64,000 nucleotides of DNA from Methylopila sp. M107. Its GTDB lineage: Bacteria > Pseudomonadota > Alphaproteobacteria > Rhizobiales > Methylopilaceae. The translations under genes and the position numbers were made by a program. Shown here piece by piece: positions 16,778 through 26,552 of this stretch; the first letter of the stretch is position 1, and every line of letters starts with the position of its first letter. The DNA is taken from positions 145,127 through 209,126 of the forward strand of contig NZ_ARWB01000001.1 of the NCBI RefSeq assembly GCF_000384475.1, read 5' to 3'. The notes beneath the pieces are model-generated. The model had not been told where the DNA came from. It searched no databases and saw only the letters and a list, made by a program, of their open reading frames with translations.

Positions 16778-18163
16778 ATGACGAAGCCAGCCGCGATTTT
16801 CGTGGCCGCCGCCATGGCGGTGACGGCGGGCTGCGTCTCGGTGATCGCGACCTACGGGCTCGGCCTGAACCTGCCGCAGGCGCTGCTCTGTGGTTTCGCC
16901 TCGCTCGCCGGCATGGCCGTCACCCAGCTCGCCTTCACGCGCGCCGCCCCGCAGGAGAGCGGCCGGCTCGACGACCTCGACCATGTGGTGAACGAGCTGC
17001 AGAGCAGGCTCGAGATGATTGATCTGCGCCTGTCGACGCTCGACGGCGCCGCGAGCGAGCGGGCGCGCGCCGCCACCAAACCGGTGGTCGAGGAGATCGC
17101 CGCGCTCGGCGGCCTCGTCACCAGCATCGCCCGGGAGGTCGCGGGCCACGACGTCGAACTGTCGAAGCTGAAGGCGGCCGCCCGCCCGATGGCGACCGAG
17201 GGCGTCGGCGCGCTCGCCCCGCAATGGGCGCAGCCCGCGGCGCCGGCCTTCGTCCAGTCCGCGCCGCCGGCGGCTCCGGCGCTGCTCCGGACGCCGGAAC
17301 CGTTCGATCCCGGCGACGCGATCGGCCGGCGGGACGCTTTCGCCGAGACGCCTGGCGATCTCGACCGGCGCATCGTCCAGGCGCTCGCCTCTGGCCGGAT
17401 CGAGCCGCATCTGCAACCGATCGTCACCCTGCCGAGCCGACGCGTCTCGCATTACGAGGCGCTCGCCCGGCTGATCGAGGCCGACAGCCAGCTCACGGCG
17501 GAGCAGTTCCTGCCGGCCGCGGTCGCGAACGGCCGGATGGCCGAGATCGACCGGCGCATCCTCGAGGGCGCGGCCCCGGTCGCGCTGAGGCTTGCGTCGA
17601 AAGGGGGCGGCGCAGTGTTCGTCAATGTCGCGCCCGAGACGTTCGCGACCGCGGAGGGCCGCGCCGGGATCGCGGCGCCGTTCGACGGCCGGCTCGATTT
17701 CGGCCGCATGATGGTTCTGGAAATGCCGCAAGCGGGCTTCGGGTCGCTCGGCGGCGAGGCCCTCGCCCTGCTGCAGCGGTTGACCGGGGCGGGCGTCCGG
17801 CTGTCGCTCGACCATGTCGAGGATCTGAGGCTCGACGCCAGGGATCTGGCGCGGCGCGGCGTGCGCTTCGTCAAGGTTTCGGCCGAACGTCTGCTCGACC
17901 CGGAGGCCGCGCGCGGCGCCGCGATCCACCCGGCGGACCTGTCCGGCCTGCTGTCGCGCAACGGCGTCGAGCTGATCGCGACCCATGTCGAGGACGAACG
18001 CACCGTGCCGGAGCTGCTCGACATGGACGTGCGCTTCGCGCAAGGCGCGCTGTTCGGCGTGCCCCGCCCGGTGCGGCCCGCGGCCCCCGATGCGCCGCTC
18101 GATCCGCCGGCGGCGCGGCCCGCCGCCGCGAGGCTGGTGCCGCGCGCGGTCGCGGCGCGCTGA
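16778..18163 (+). CDS. TipF-like membrane protein with degenerate EAL domain
   Basis: The 461-residue protein has two N-terminal hydrophobic helices (residues 5-50), a coiled-coil-like stretch (65-140), a Pro/Ala-rich linker and an EAL domain (about 200-430). The EAL Glu is kept in YEALARL and a later Asn in VNVAPETF, but the DDFG metal motif is replaced by DHVE and other catalytic positions are altered. This is the layout of Caulobacter TipF, a c-di-GMP receptor needed for flagellum placement. Binding without hydrolysis is inferred. A TTAACG half-site lies at 16752. Confidence 0.75.
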   Translation: MTKPAAIFVAAAMAVTAGCVSVIATYGLGLNLPQALLCGFASLAGMAVTQLAFTRAAPQESGRLDDLDHVVNELQSRLEMIDLRLSTLDGAASERARAATKPVVEEIAALGGLVTSIAREVAGHDVELSKLKAAARPMATEGVGALAPQWAQPAAPAFVQSAPPAAPALLRTPEPFDPGDAIGRRDAFAETPGDLDRRIVQALASGRIEPHLQPIVTLPSRRVSHYEALARLIEADSQLTAEQFLPAAVANGRMAEIDRRILEGAAPVALRLASKGGGAVFVNVAPETFATAEGRAGIAAPFDGRLDFGRMMVLEMPQAGFGSLGGEALALLQRLTGAGVRLSLDHVEDLRLDARDLARRGVRFVKVSAERLLDPEAARGAAIHPADLSGLLSRNGVELIATHVEDERTVPELLDMDVRFAQGALFGVPRPVRPAAPDAPLDPPAARPAAARLVPRAVAAR

Positions 18164-18223
18164 GAAGGGCCCGACCGCCGCTTTGCCTTGACGCGGAGCC
18201 ATGCGGCGCTTAGCCGAAGCGCC

Positions 18224-19105
18224 ATGCAGACGCCGCCCCCCGACAATGACGCGCCGATCGCCCTCGGCCGCTTCGAACCGCTCGCGCCGAATTACGACGT
18301 CGCGCTCTGTGACGTGTGGGGCGTGCTGCATGACGGGATCACCGCCCATCTCGACGCGGCCGACGCGCTGATGCGGTTCCGCTCGGCCGGCGGCGTGGTG
18401 GTGCTGGTGTCCAATGCGCCGCGCCCTTCCGAATGGGTGGTGATGAGCCTCGACGAGAAGGGCGTGCCGCGCAGCGCCTGGGACGGGGTGATCACCTCCG
18501 GCGACGTCGCGCGCCGCATGCTGGCCGATCGCGGGCTGACGTCGGTCCACCACATCGGGCCGCTCCGCGACCTGCCGCTGCTCGGCGACGAAAGGATTTC
18601 GCGGGTCGGAATCGACGAGGCCCCGATCGCGCTCGCGACCGGGCTCGAGAACGAGGCGACCGAGACGCCGGACGACTACGCCGACCGCCTCGCGGAGATG
18701 AAGCGCAAGGACCTGCCGCTGATTTGCGCGAACCCCGACCTCGTCGTCCAGGTCGGCGACCAGACGATCTGGTGCGCGGGCGCGATCGCGGATCTTTACG
18801 AGAAGGCCGGCGGCGAGACCCTGTGGGCCGGCAAGCCCTACGCGCCGATCTACGACGCGGCGCTCCGACTCGCGGCCGAGATCCTCGGCCGCGACGTCCC
18901 CCGCGACCGCGTCGTCGCGATCGGCGACGCGGTGCGCACCGATCTCGCGGGCGCGACCGCCGCCGGCATCGACTGCGTCTTCGTCGCCGACGGCATCCAC
19001 GGCGACGAACTCGGCCGCGGCTCGCCGGATCCCGAAAAGCTGAAGGCGCTGTTTTCCGAGCACGGCTACCAGCCGGTCGCGGTCATGCCGAAGCTCATCT
19101 GGTAG
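18224..19105 (+). CDS. HAD-superfamily class IIA hydrolase (TIGR01459 type)
   Basis: A 293-residue NagD-like phosphatase. HAD motifs in order: CDVWGVLHDG (nucleophile Asp), VSNAPRPS, GKPYAPIYD with the motif III Lys, and GDAVRTDLAGA. The class IIA cap sits between motifs II and III. The substrate is probably a small sugar or nucleotide phosphate. The ATG at 18224 gives the conserved start; a TTG at 18188 is possible in frame. It is 60 bases downstream of the TipF-like gene and just ahead of the Fae homologue. Confidence 0.82.
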   Translation: MQTPPPDNDAPIALGRFEPLAPNYDVALCDVWGVLHDGITAHLDAADALMRFRSAGGVVVLVSNAPRPSEWVVMSLDEKGVPRSAWDGVITSGDVARRMLADRGLTSVHHIGPLRDLPLLGDERISRVGIDEAPIALATGLENEATETPDDYADRLAEMKRKDLPLICANPDLVVQVGDQTIWCAGAIADLYEKAGGETLWAGKPYAPIYDAALRLAAEILGRDVPRDRVVAIGDAVRTDLAGATAAGIDCVFVADGIHGDELGRGSPDPEKLKALFSEHGYQPVAVMPKLIW

Positions 19106-19159
19106 GGCGCGTTCTTCGCCCGACCCAACGACGACACCGAACGATCAGGAGATCCCCCC

Positions 19160-19708
19160 ATGAGCAACCGCATCGTGTTCCGCGCCGGAGAGGCGCTGGT
19201 GGCCGGCGGCCCTCCCGGCACCGCGGCCGAGCCCGAAGTCGTGATCGGCGAGCTCGACGGTCCGGTCGGGACCGCGCTCGCGACGCTCACGGGCGATCAG
19301 GTGCAGGGCCACACCCGCGTGTTCGCGCTGCTCAACACCGACATCATGGTGCGCCCCGTGACGCTCTGCGTCTCGAAGGTGACGGTCGACAACCCGCGCT
19401 ACACCAACATCCTGATGGGCACCGTGCAGTTCGCCATCGCGAACGGCGTGCTCGACGCGGTGCGGGCCGGCTACATCCCGAAGGAAAAGGCCAACGACCT
19501 CGGCATCATCTGCTCGGTCTGGCTCGCGCCGACGATCGTCGACGTCGAGAACCTCGACCACAAGGTGCTGTTCGACATCCACCGCAAGGGCATGCTCGAG
19601 GCGATCCGCAAGGCGATGTCGGCCGAGCCCTCGATCGACTGGCTGCTCGAGAACCAGGACAAGATCACCCACAAATACTACCAGATGGGCCTCGACGGAA
19701 AAGTCTGA
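19160..19708 (+). CDS. Divergent formaldehyde-activating enzyme homologue
   Basis: The 182-residue protein is a clear relative of Fae (same fold-wide blocks: LNTDIMVRPVTLCVSKVTV, NILMGTVQFAIANGVLDAV, WLLENQ tail) but differs strongly from the canonical copy at 32239. In the canonical protein the catalytic His lies in VAHIDLIIG; the matching stretch here reads EVVIGELDG and has no His. It therefore may not condense formaldehyde with tetrahydromethanopterin. Methylobacteria carry such extra Fae homologues of unknown role. A GGAG ribosome-binding site precedes the ATG. Confidence 0.8.
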   Translation: MSNRIVFRAGEALVAGGPPGTAAEPEVVIGELDGPVGTALATLTGDQVQGHTRVFALLNTDIMVRPVTLCVSKVTVDNPRYTNILMGTVQFAIANGVLDAVRAGYIPKEKANDLGIICSVWLAPTIVDVENLDHKVLFDIHRKGMLEAIRKAMSAEPSIDWLLENQDKITHKYYQMGLDGKV

Positions 19709-19806
19709 GAACCCTTGGCCGCGGAGCGGCGCGCGACGCGTCGCCGCTATCCGCTTCGCCCGCCGGGCGATCGAAAAATAGCGGCGCCGCCATAGATTGC
19801 AGTGTC

Positions 19807-19840
19807 GCCGGGACTGCGGTTCGCGAACCGCAGTCCCGGC
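19807..19840. repeat. Perfect 34-bp palindrome
   Basis: GCCGGGACTGCGGTTCG and its exact complement abut with centre TCGCGA, giving an uninterrupted 34-bp palindrome. It lies 24 bases before the start of the small membrane protein gene at 19865. No T-run follows, so it is not a normal terminator. It may be an operator, a REP-like unit or an mRNA structure. Confidence 0.7.
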
Positions 19841-19864
19841 CGCGTAATCTGGAATGGAGGCGGC

Positions 19865-20146
19865 ATGCCGGACAAGTTGAAGAAGGCGCTGCTCGGCGCC
19901 GTCATCGCGCTCGCGCTTGGTTTCGCCGTGTCCTACGGCCTGATCGACAAGCAGACCGCCGACAAGATCCAGACCTCGGCCGACGAGATGATCTCGGACC
20001 AGCCGGCTCCTCAGCCCGCGCCGGCCCCGCAGCAGCAACCACCAGCGCCTGCGCCGCATGGCGGCGCCCCAGCTCCGCAACCGCCCGCGCCTGCGCCAGA
20101 ACGCTCTCCGCAAGCGTCCGCGCCGCCGCCGGCTTCCAACCCGTAA
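19865..20146 (+). CDS. Small membrane protein with proline-rich tail
   Basis: The 93-residue protein has a basic start, one transmembrane helix (about residues 9-26) and an acidic linker, then a tail almost wholly of Pro, Ala and Gln (residues 45-93). The ATG at 19865 follows GGAATGGAGG, a strong ribosome-binding site. I do not recognise the family. A single-pass membrane protein with a flexible, possibly periplasmic tail could be a spacer or a holin-like accessory; neither is supported by a neighbour. Confidence 0.6.
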   Translation: MPDKLKKALLGAVIALALGFAVSYGLIDKQTADKIQTSADEMISDQPAPQPAPAPQQQPPAPAPHGGAPAPQPPAPAPERSPQASAPPPASNP

Positions 20147-20277
20147 CGGCGGCAAAAGTCGCTCACGCCTGTGCCCGCTTCGCCCGAATTTAAGCGTGTT
20201 GTATATTAAAAATAACCGTTATGGTTGTATTCGTCGTTGCGTCATGACAGCATCCCTCGACTCGATGGGGGATCGGA

Positions 20278-20448
20278 ATGCCAAGGATTCTCGTCCGCGC
20301 GCCTGCGCCGGACATAAAGCTCGACATTTTGAACGGCGCGGCGTTTCGACGGGGCCATCGCAGGGCCGTCAAGCCTTCCTTTGCGCAGAACGACACGCTG
20401 ACCATTGACGCCGACGACTATGAGAGGCGGCGTCTCGAGTCGCTATAG
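20278..20448 (+). pseudogene. N-terminal pro-region of the subtilase, separated by a frame break
   Basis: A 56-codon frame starting MPRILVRAPAPDIKLD and ending RRLESL before TAG at 20446. In the -1 frame the sequence continues without a gap as GARVFEDIQFQ and runs into the S8 protease. The joined text looks like one protein: a pro-region followed by the protease. So this is either the first part of a gene broken by a one-base indel, a sequencing error, or a short upstream gene. AT-rich sequence at 20190-20235 would be its promoter. Confidence 0.55.
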
Positions 20449-20456
20449 GCGCGCGG

Positions 20457-21560
20457 GTGTTCGAGGACATCCAGTTCCAGGTGTTGCCGGGCAACGACGA
20501 CGACGCGTTCCGCACCTGGGATATCGCTCCCGGCGGCGGCGGCGGCGGCGGCGGTGACGACGTGGGGTTAAGGCATGTCGTCGAGCAGATCAGGGCGCCG
20601 CAGGCGTGGTCTCTCTCCCGCGGTTCCGGCGTGACGATCGCTGTGGTTGACACCGGCGTGGACAAGGATCTGCGTGAGGTCAACGCCGCTCGGCGTCATC
20701 CGGCGAACCTGCGGACGGCCTATGTCGGCAAGCATTGGGACGACGAAGAGGGACATGGCTCGATGTGCGCCGCGATCGCCGCCGGGTCGAAGAGCGGCGG
20801 GGGCTATTTCGACGGCGTCGCGCCGGAGGCGACGGTGCTGTCCGCTCGAACCACGCTCGGCTCCACCGACCTGTTCGACGTCTACGACGAACTGATTCTC
20901 GCAAAGTCGGACAACCGCATCGCCGGACCTCTGGTCATCACCAACTCATACGGGCTCTACGTCTGTTCGACGCCGAACGTCATGCCGCAGGATCACCCGT
21001 TTCTGGCGAACGTGCTGTCCGCCATCGACGCAGGCGCTTTCGTCTGCTTCGCGGCCGGGAACAACCATGTCGAGACGTGCTCGTATGACCCAACCCAATG
21101 TGGGCCGAACTCGATCTGGGGACCGAATTCGCACGACCGGGTCGTCAGCGTGGGCACGGTCGACCGCAATTTATCAAACCGGGACAACGCCACGCCGCAT
21201 GTCGACTCGAGCCGGGGGCCGGGCGAATGGGCGCGGGAGTTCCCGAAGCCCGACTGCGTGGCGCCGACATATGGAATGGTGCCATGGGGCGGCCAGTACA
21301 CGCGGATGGATTGGTGGGGGACGTCGGGAGCCTGCCCGCAAGTTGCGGGGCTCGCCGCGCTCCTGTTATCGCTTCGGCCGGCCTTGCAGCCCGGAGACGC
21401 CGCCAACGTGATCAGGGATAGCTGCCGGACAACGGGCGCCGGACCTGGCTGCGTCGGCCGCGGCGTGATCAATTGCGAAGCGGCGATCGGTCTACTTGCC
21501 AGTTCGCAGATTGCGCTCGATGGTCCGGGGGGGTCCCCGGCGGGCTTGCCGCGCGCGTGA
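20457..21560 (+). CDS. S8 family serine protease (subtilase)
   Basis: The 367 residues from GTG 20457 contain a full subtilisin triad: Asp65 in AVVDTGVD, His100 in EEGHGS, Ser290 in WGTSGACPQVAG, plus oxyanion Asn in FAAGNN. A run of eight glycines follows residue 25. There is no signal peptide on this frame, and GTG 20457 lacks a good ribosome-binding site, which supports the view that the true start is upstream at 20278 across a frame break. It probably acts in the cytoplasm or on a local partner. Confidence 0.82.
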   Translation: MFEDIQFQVLPGNDDDAFRTWDIAPGGGGGGGGDDVGLRHVVEQIRAPQAWSLSRGSGVTIAVVDTGVDKDLREVNAARRHPANLRTAYVGKHWDDEEGHGSMCAAIAAGSKSGGGYFDGVAPEATVLSARTTLGSTDLFDVYDELILAKSDNRIAGPLVITNSYGLYVCSTPNVMPQDHPFLANVLSAIDAGAFVCFAAGNNHVETCSYDPTQCGPNSIWGPNSHDRVVSVGTVDRNLSNRDNATPHVDSSRGPGEWAREFPKPDCVAPTYGMVPWGGQYTRMDWWGTSGACPQVAGLAALLLSLRPALQPGDAANVIRDSCRTTGAGPGCVGRGVINCEAAIGLLASSQIALDGPGGSPAGLPRA

Positions 21561-21661
21561 ACGTCCAATAGTTGAGCGCGCCGCAGTTTCGCAACCAACA
21601 GCGCGTATCAGGCGTTGGCAGTCCGTGTTGTGATGGTGGCGTTATGCACCCGGAGGTTTCA

Positions 21662-21892
21662 GTGCTCGTAAATTTTGCAACAGCCTTCGACCGCGCTCAT
21701 TTCCTGCAGCAATTGCTGAAATCTGCGCCCGATGTCTTCGAGCTTGCGCGGCCCTCCGCGGCTCAGCCGACGACTGTTTCGTTTCGCGGCCTCACTGAGC
21801 CGCAGGAGCGATGGCTGAACGAGCGCGTCGACGCTTTTGAGGGCGCGAAGATTTTCGAGGATGTTCGATTTCAATCTTTGCAGCGGGCATAG
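21662..21892 (+). CDS. Small protein related to the subtilase pro-region
   Basis: A 76-residue protein from GTG 21662, which is preceded at the right distance by GGAGG (21652-21656); an in-frame ATG at 21644 is possible. Its end, FEGAKIFEDVRFQSL, resembles the LGARVFEDIQFQVL text at the pro-region/protease junction about 1.2 kb upstream. Subtilase pro-regions inhibit their protease, and stand-alone relatives act as inhibitors. A dedicated inhibitor or cofactor role for this gene is inferred from similarity and adjacency only. Confidence 0.6.
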   Translation: MLVNFATAFDRAHFLQQLLKSAPDVFELARPSAAQPTTVSFRGLTEPQERWLNERVDAFEGAKIFEDVRFQSLQRA

Positions 21893-21976
21893 AACGCGCT
21901 GTTGCTCAAGGCGACAAGCAGCGTCACGCCAAGGCTGCGCAATCGTGCCGCACTCTGGCGAGGGCTCGCTAGCGTC

Positions 21977-23245
<1,269 letters not shown>

Positions 23246-23336
23246 GCGGTGCGGGGTCCGGTGAAAAAAGCCGCCGCCCTTCTAGCGGGCTTTGGACCGG
23301 TGCGGAACCGGCGGGGAGGGCCCCGTCGCAAACGAA

Positions 23337-23365
23337 AGGCGCGGAACCGTGTCGGTCCCGCGCCT
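23337..23365 (-). terminator. Probable terminator of the amicyanin-like gene
   Basis: A 12-base stem with one mismatch (arms 23337-23348 and 23354-23365, loop GTGTC) is followed on the minus strand by TTTCGTTT. It is 28 bases past the amicyanin stop and in front of purD. Confidence 0.65.
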
Positions 23366-23393
23366 CTTGTCGTGCTCGCAATGGGGCGAGGCG

Positions 23394-23819
23394 TCAGGCC
23401 TCGACGATGACCTTCGCCTTCATCATCGGATGCGGCGTGCAGACATAGGAGTATTCGCCCGGCTGCAGGAACTTCACCGAGTACTTCTCGCCGGTGTTCA
23501 GCATCTTGCCCTGCGCCTTCGGGTTGCCCTTCATCGGGCCGCCGCGGAAGTGCACGTTGTGCGCCATGCCGTCTTTGTTTTCCCAGGTGATGGTGTCGCC
23601 GACCTTGACCTTCGCTTCGGTGGTCTGGAACGCCATCTTGTCGATCACGACTTCGGTGCCGCCGCCGGCGCCCGTGGGATCGACCTCGACCGGAGACGCG
23701 GCCGCGTCCTGCGCGATGGCGAAGCTGGGCGCGAGCGTGGCGGCGGCCGCGACCGCGACGCCGGCCAGAACCATGCGTCGATCGAGGCGGGCCTCTGCGA
23801 TGTCGTTGACGGATGTCAT
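23394..23819 (-). CDS. Amicyanin/pseudoazurin-like blue copper protein
   Basis: The 141-residue precursor has a Tat-like leader (RRMVLAGVAVAAAATLAPSFAIAQ) and a cupredoxin domain of about 100 residues. Type 1 copper ligands are visible: His in MAHNVHF, and Cys, His and Met in YVCTPHPMM, which is the amicyanin-type short loop. Amicyanin carries electrons from methylamine dehydrogenase in the periplasm. No mau genes are in the window, so the partner is unknown. A hairpin terminator follows. Confidence 0.85.
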   Translation of the reverse strand: MTSVNDIAEARLDRRMVLAGVAVAAAATLAPSFAIAQDAAASPVEVDPTGAGGGTEVVIDKMAFQTTEAKVKVGDTITWENKDGMAHNVHFRGGPMKGNPKAQGKMLNTGEKYSVKFLQPGEYSYVCTPHPMMKAKVIVEA

Positions 23820-24271
23820 CGGAAAATCCTCTCCTGATCCGGCGCGAGACGCCGGTACTCCATTCTTGTTTGGTCGACGGCCGAAGGAGGGGGCGCCCCA
23901 TCGCGCCCGCTGAGGCGCGCGTGGCAGGCTTCATTCGGCCATCGTGAGCCGTAACTAGCCTTCCGACTACTTGGCGGCAAGGCGATCACACACATCAGAC
24001 GCAAATGTGATCAGCCTGTATTTCTAATCGTTCTAGATCGAAAGCAATTTCGCCGGGTTGGAGACTTCTCTTAGTCTGGCGGGGCTTATCGTTAGACTTT
24101 TGTCGCGCAAAGCCGCCGCGCGGTTTATTGCTGCGTTGCGCCGATAACGTGTATCTCCGCCGGCAGGCCTGGACTTGGACGTCGGCCGAGCCCTGAGCCG
24201 TCGTCCGGGTCGCGCTCGGCCGCGCGCCGGCTTATAGATGTGGGCCGACCGCACGCCGGAGACGCGACCCG
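23820..24271. promoter_or_regulatory. Intergenic region with 7-15-7 inverted repeat
   Basis: This 450-base gap separates divergent amicyanin and xseA genes and is AT richer between 23950 and 24090. GATCACA (23984-23990) and TGTGATC (24006-24012) form an inverted repeat with a 15-base spacer, a possible operator. No gene is recognisable. Confidence 0.4.
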
Positions 24272-25717
24272 ATGGCGCCGACCGACCCCGCACTCTCGAA
24301 CGCGCCCGAAATCTCCGTTTCGGAGCTCAGCCAGTCGCTGAAGCGCATGGTCGAGGACCGCTTCGGCTATGTCCGGGTGCGCGGCGAGATTTCGGGCTAT
24401 CGCGGGCCGCATTCCTCCGGACACGCCTATTTCGCGCTGAAGGACGAGGGCGCGAAGATCGACGCTGTGGTCTGGCGCGGGACCTTCGGCAAGCTGAAGT
24501 TCAAGCCGGAGGAGGGCATAGAGGTGATCGCGACCGGTCGCCTCACCACCTATCCGGGCAAATCCGCCTACCAGATCGTGGTCGAGGCGCTGGAGCCCGC
24601 CGGCGTCGGCGCGCTGCTCGCGCAACTGGAGGAACGCCGCAGGCGGCTTGCGGCCGAGGGCCTGTTCGACGAGGGCCGCAAGCGGCCGATCCCGTTTCTG
24701 CCCGAGACGGTCGGCGTCATCACCTCGCCGACCGGCGCGGTGATTCGCGACATCCTGCATCGCTTGAGCGACCGCTTTCCGCGCCGGGTGCTGGTCTGGC
24801 CGGTGCGCGTGCAGGGCGAGACGGCGGCGGCCGAGGTCACGGCCGCGATCGAGGGGTTCAACGCGCTCAGCCTCGAGGGGGCGATCCCGCGCCCCGACGT
24901 GCTGATCGTGGCGCGCGGCGGCGGCAGCCTCGAGGACCTTTGGGGGTTCAACGACGAGGCGCTGGTGCGCGCGGCGGCCGCGAGCGCGATTCCGCTGATT
25001 TCTGCGGTCGGCCACGAGACCGACACCACGCTGATCGACTTCGCCTCCGACCGCCGCGCGCCGACCCCGACGGCCGCGGCCGAAATGGCGGTGCCGGTTC
25101 GCGCGGACCTGATCGGCGCGGTCGAGGATCGGGGCGGGCGGCTTCGCGCCACGATGGCGCGATCGTTCGAGAACCGCCGCGCGGAGCTGCGCTCCGCCGC
25201 CCGCGCGCTGCCCTCGCTCGAAGCCCTGCTGCAGGCGCCCCGGCAGCGGCTCGACCACGCGGGCGCTCGGCTCGCTCCGGCGCTCGGCGCCAACGCGTCG
25301 CGCCACCACGCGCGCTTCGCGGCGGCCGCCGCACGGCTGTCGCCGGTCGCGCTGTCGCGGCGGGTGACGAGCGAGCGCGACAAGATCGCGGGCCTCGCGC
25401 CGCGCATGAGCCGCGCGTTCGCCGGACTGATGGAGCGCCGCAGCGAGCGTCTCGCGACCGCCTGGAAGTTGATCCACAATCTGAGCCATGTCGGCGTGCT
25501 CGACCGAGGCTACGCTCTCGTCACGCGTTCGGACGGCGCCTTGATCAGCCGCGCCGCCGCCGTCGCGCATGGTCAGGCGCTGAGCCTCACCTTCGCGGAC
25601 GCCACAGTCGCGGCGACCGCGACCGGAACGGCGGCGCCGGCCTCCGAAACGCCGCCCGCCAGATCGCGCGCGAAACCGCGCGCCGCGCCGCCGCCGCAGG
25701 ACGATCTCTTCGGATGA
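24272..25717 (+). CDS. xseA: Exodeoxyribonuclease VII large subunit
   Basis: The 481-residue protein has the N-terminal OB domain ([29 protein letters not shown]) and catalytic-core signatures [32 protein letters not shown] and [13 protein letters not shown]. With XseB it degrades single-stranded DNA. Its C-terminal part is arginine-rich and coiled, as usual. The TGA stop overlaps the ATG of the patatin-like gene by four bases. xseB is not present in the window. Confidence 0.93.
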   Translation: MAPTDPALSNAPEISVSELSQSLKRMVEDRFGYVRVRGEISGYRGPHSSGHAYFALKDEGAKIDAVVWRGTFGKLKFKPEEGIEVIATGRLTTYPGKSAYQIVVEALEPAGVGALLAQLEERRRRLAAEGLFDEGRKRPIPFLPETVGVITSPTGAVIRDILHRLSDRFPRRVLVWPVRVQGETAAAEVTAAIEGFNALSLEGAIPRPDVLIVARGGGSLEDLWGFNDEALVRAAAASAIPLISAVGHETDTTLIDFASDRRAPTPTAAAEMAVPVRADLIGAVEDRGGRLRATMARSFENRRAELRSAARALPSLEALLQAPRQRLDHAGARLAPALGANASRHHARFAAAAARLSPVALSRRVTSERDKIAGLAPRMSRAFAGLMERRSERLATAWKLIHNLSHVGVLDRGYALVTRSDGALISRAAAVAHGQALSLTFADATVAATATGTAAPASETPPARSRAKPRAAPPPQDDLFG

Positions 25718-26540
25718 GCGGCCCCCGCATCGGTCTTGCGCTCGGCGGCAGCGGCGCGCGCGGGCTCGCCCATCTCCACGTGCTGGAGGCGTTCGACGAG
25801 CTCGGCGTGCGGCCGGTCGCGATCGCGGGCTGCTCGATTGGTTCGATCTACGGCGCGGGATTTGCGGCCGGCCTTTCCGCGCGGGAGCTCCGCGATCACA
25901 CGGAAGCGATGCTGCGCCGGCGCGGCGAGATGGCGGCCAAGCTGATGCGCGCGCGGGTCGGGCGGCTGTCCGACCTGTTCGGCGCTGGCTCCCGCAACCC
26001 GATGCTGCTCGACGCCGAAAGGCTGCTCGGCGAGGTGCTGCCGCAAGCGGTGCCCGAGACGTTCGGGGAGTTGAAAATCCCGTTCGCCGCGGTCGTCACC
26101 GACCTGTTCTCCAAGGCCGAGATCGTGCGCCGCGAGGGGGCGTTGCGGCCGGTGATCGCGGCGTCGGCTGCAATTCCCGGCGTGTTCCGGCCGATCGTGC
26201 ATGACGGGCGCACGCTGATCGACGGCGCGATGACCAATCCGCTGCCATTCGACGCGCTCCCGAGGACGTCGACGCTGTGATCGCGGTCGACGTCACAGGC
26301 GGCCCGGTGGCGCACGATCATCGCTCGCCGAACGTGTTCGAGACAGTGCTCGGCGCGATGCAGATCATGCAGGCGACGATCGTGGACGCGCGGCTGGAGA
26401 AACGGCGCCCGGCGGCGCTGATCCGCCCGCCGGTCGACGGCGTGACGCTCCTCGACTTCTTCCGGTCGGGCCCGGCGCTGAGCGCGACCGTGGCCGCGAA
26501 GGAAGAGACGAAGCGGGCGCTGGAACGGCTGCTGGGCTGA
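25714..26540 (+). pseudogene. Patatin-like phospholipase (RssA type), frameshifted
   Basis: The first frame (25714-26280) encodes a patatin domain: LALGGSGARGLAH (oxyanion loop), catalytic Ser in GCSIGS and Asp in IDGAMTNP. It runs out at 26280, but another frame from about 26262 continues the same protein as EDVDAVIAVDVTGG and on to 26540. Restoring one C in the CCC at 26259-26261 joins the frames as LPEDVDAV. So the gene has a one-base deletion there, or the assembly lost a base in a homopolymer. Both catalytic residues lie before the break. Confidence 0.8.
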
Positions 26541-26552
26541 CGTGCTGAGCGG

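Noticed and set aside
16712..19063. Minus-strand open frame of about 780 codons over the TipF-like and HAD genes
   Set aside because: It has no family resemblance and is explained by high GC opposite two recognisable genes.
23984..24012. GATCACA/TGTGATC as a definite Crp/Fnr site
   Set aside because: The spacer of 15 bases is too long for a typical Crp or Fnr site; kept only as a weak inverted repeat.
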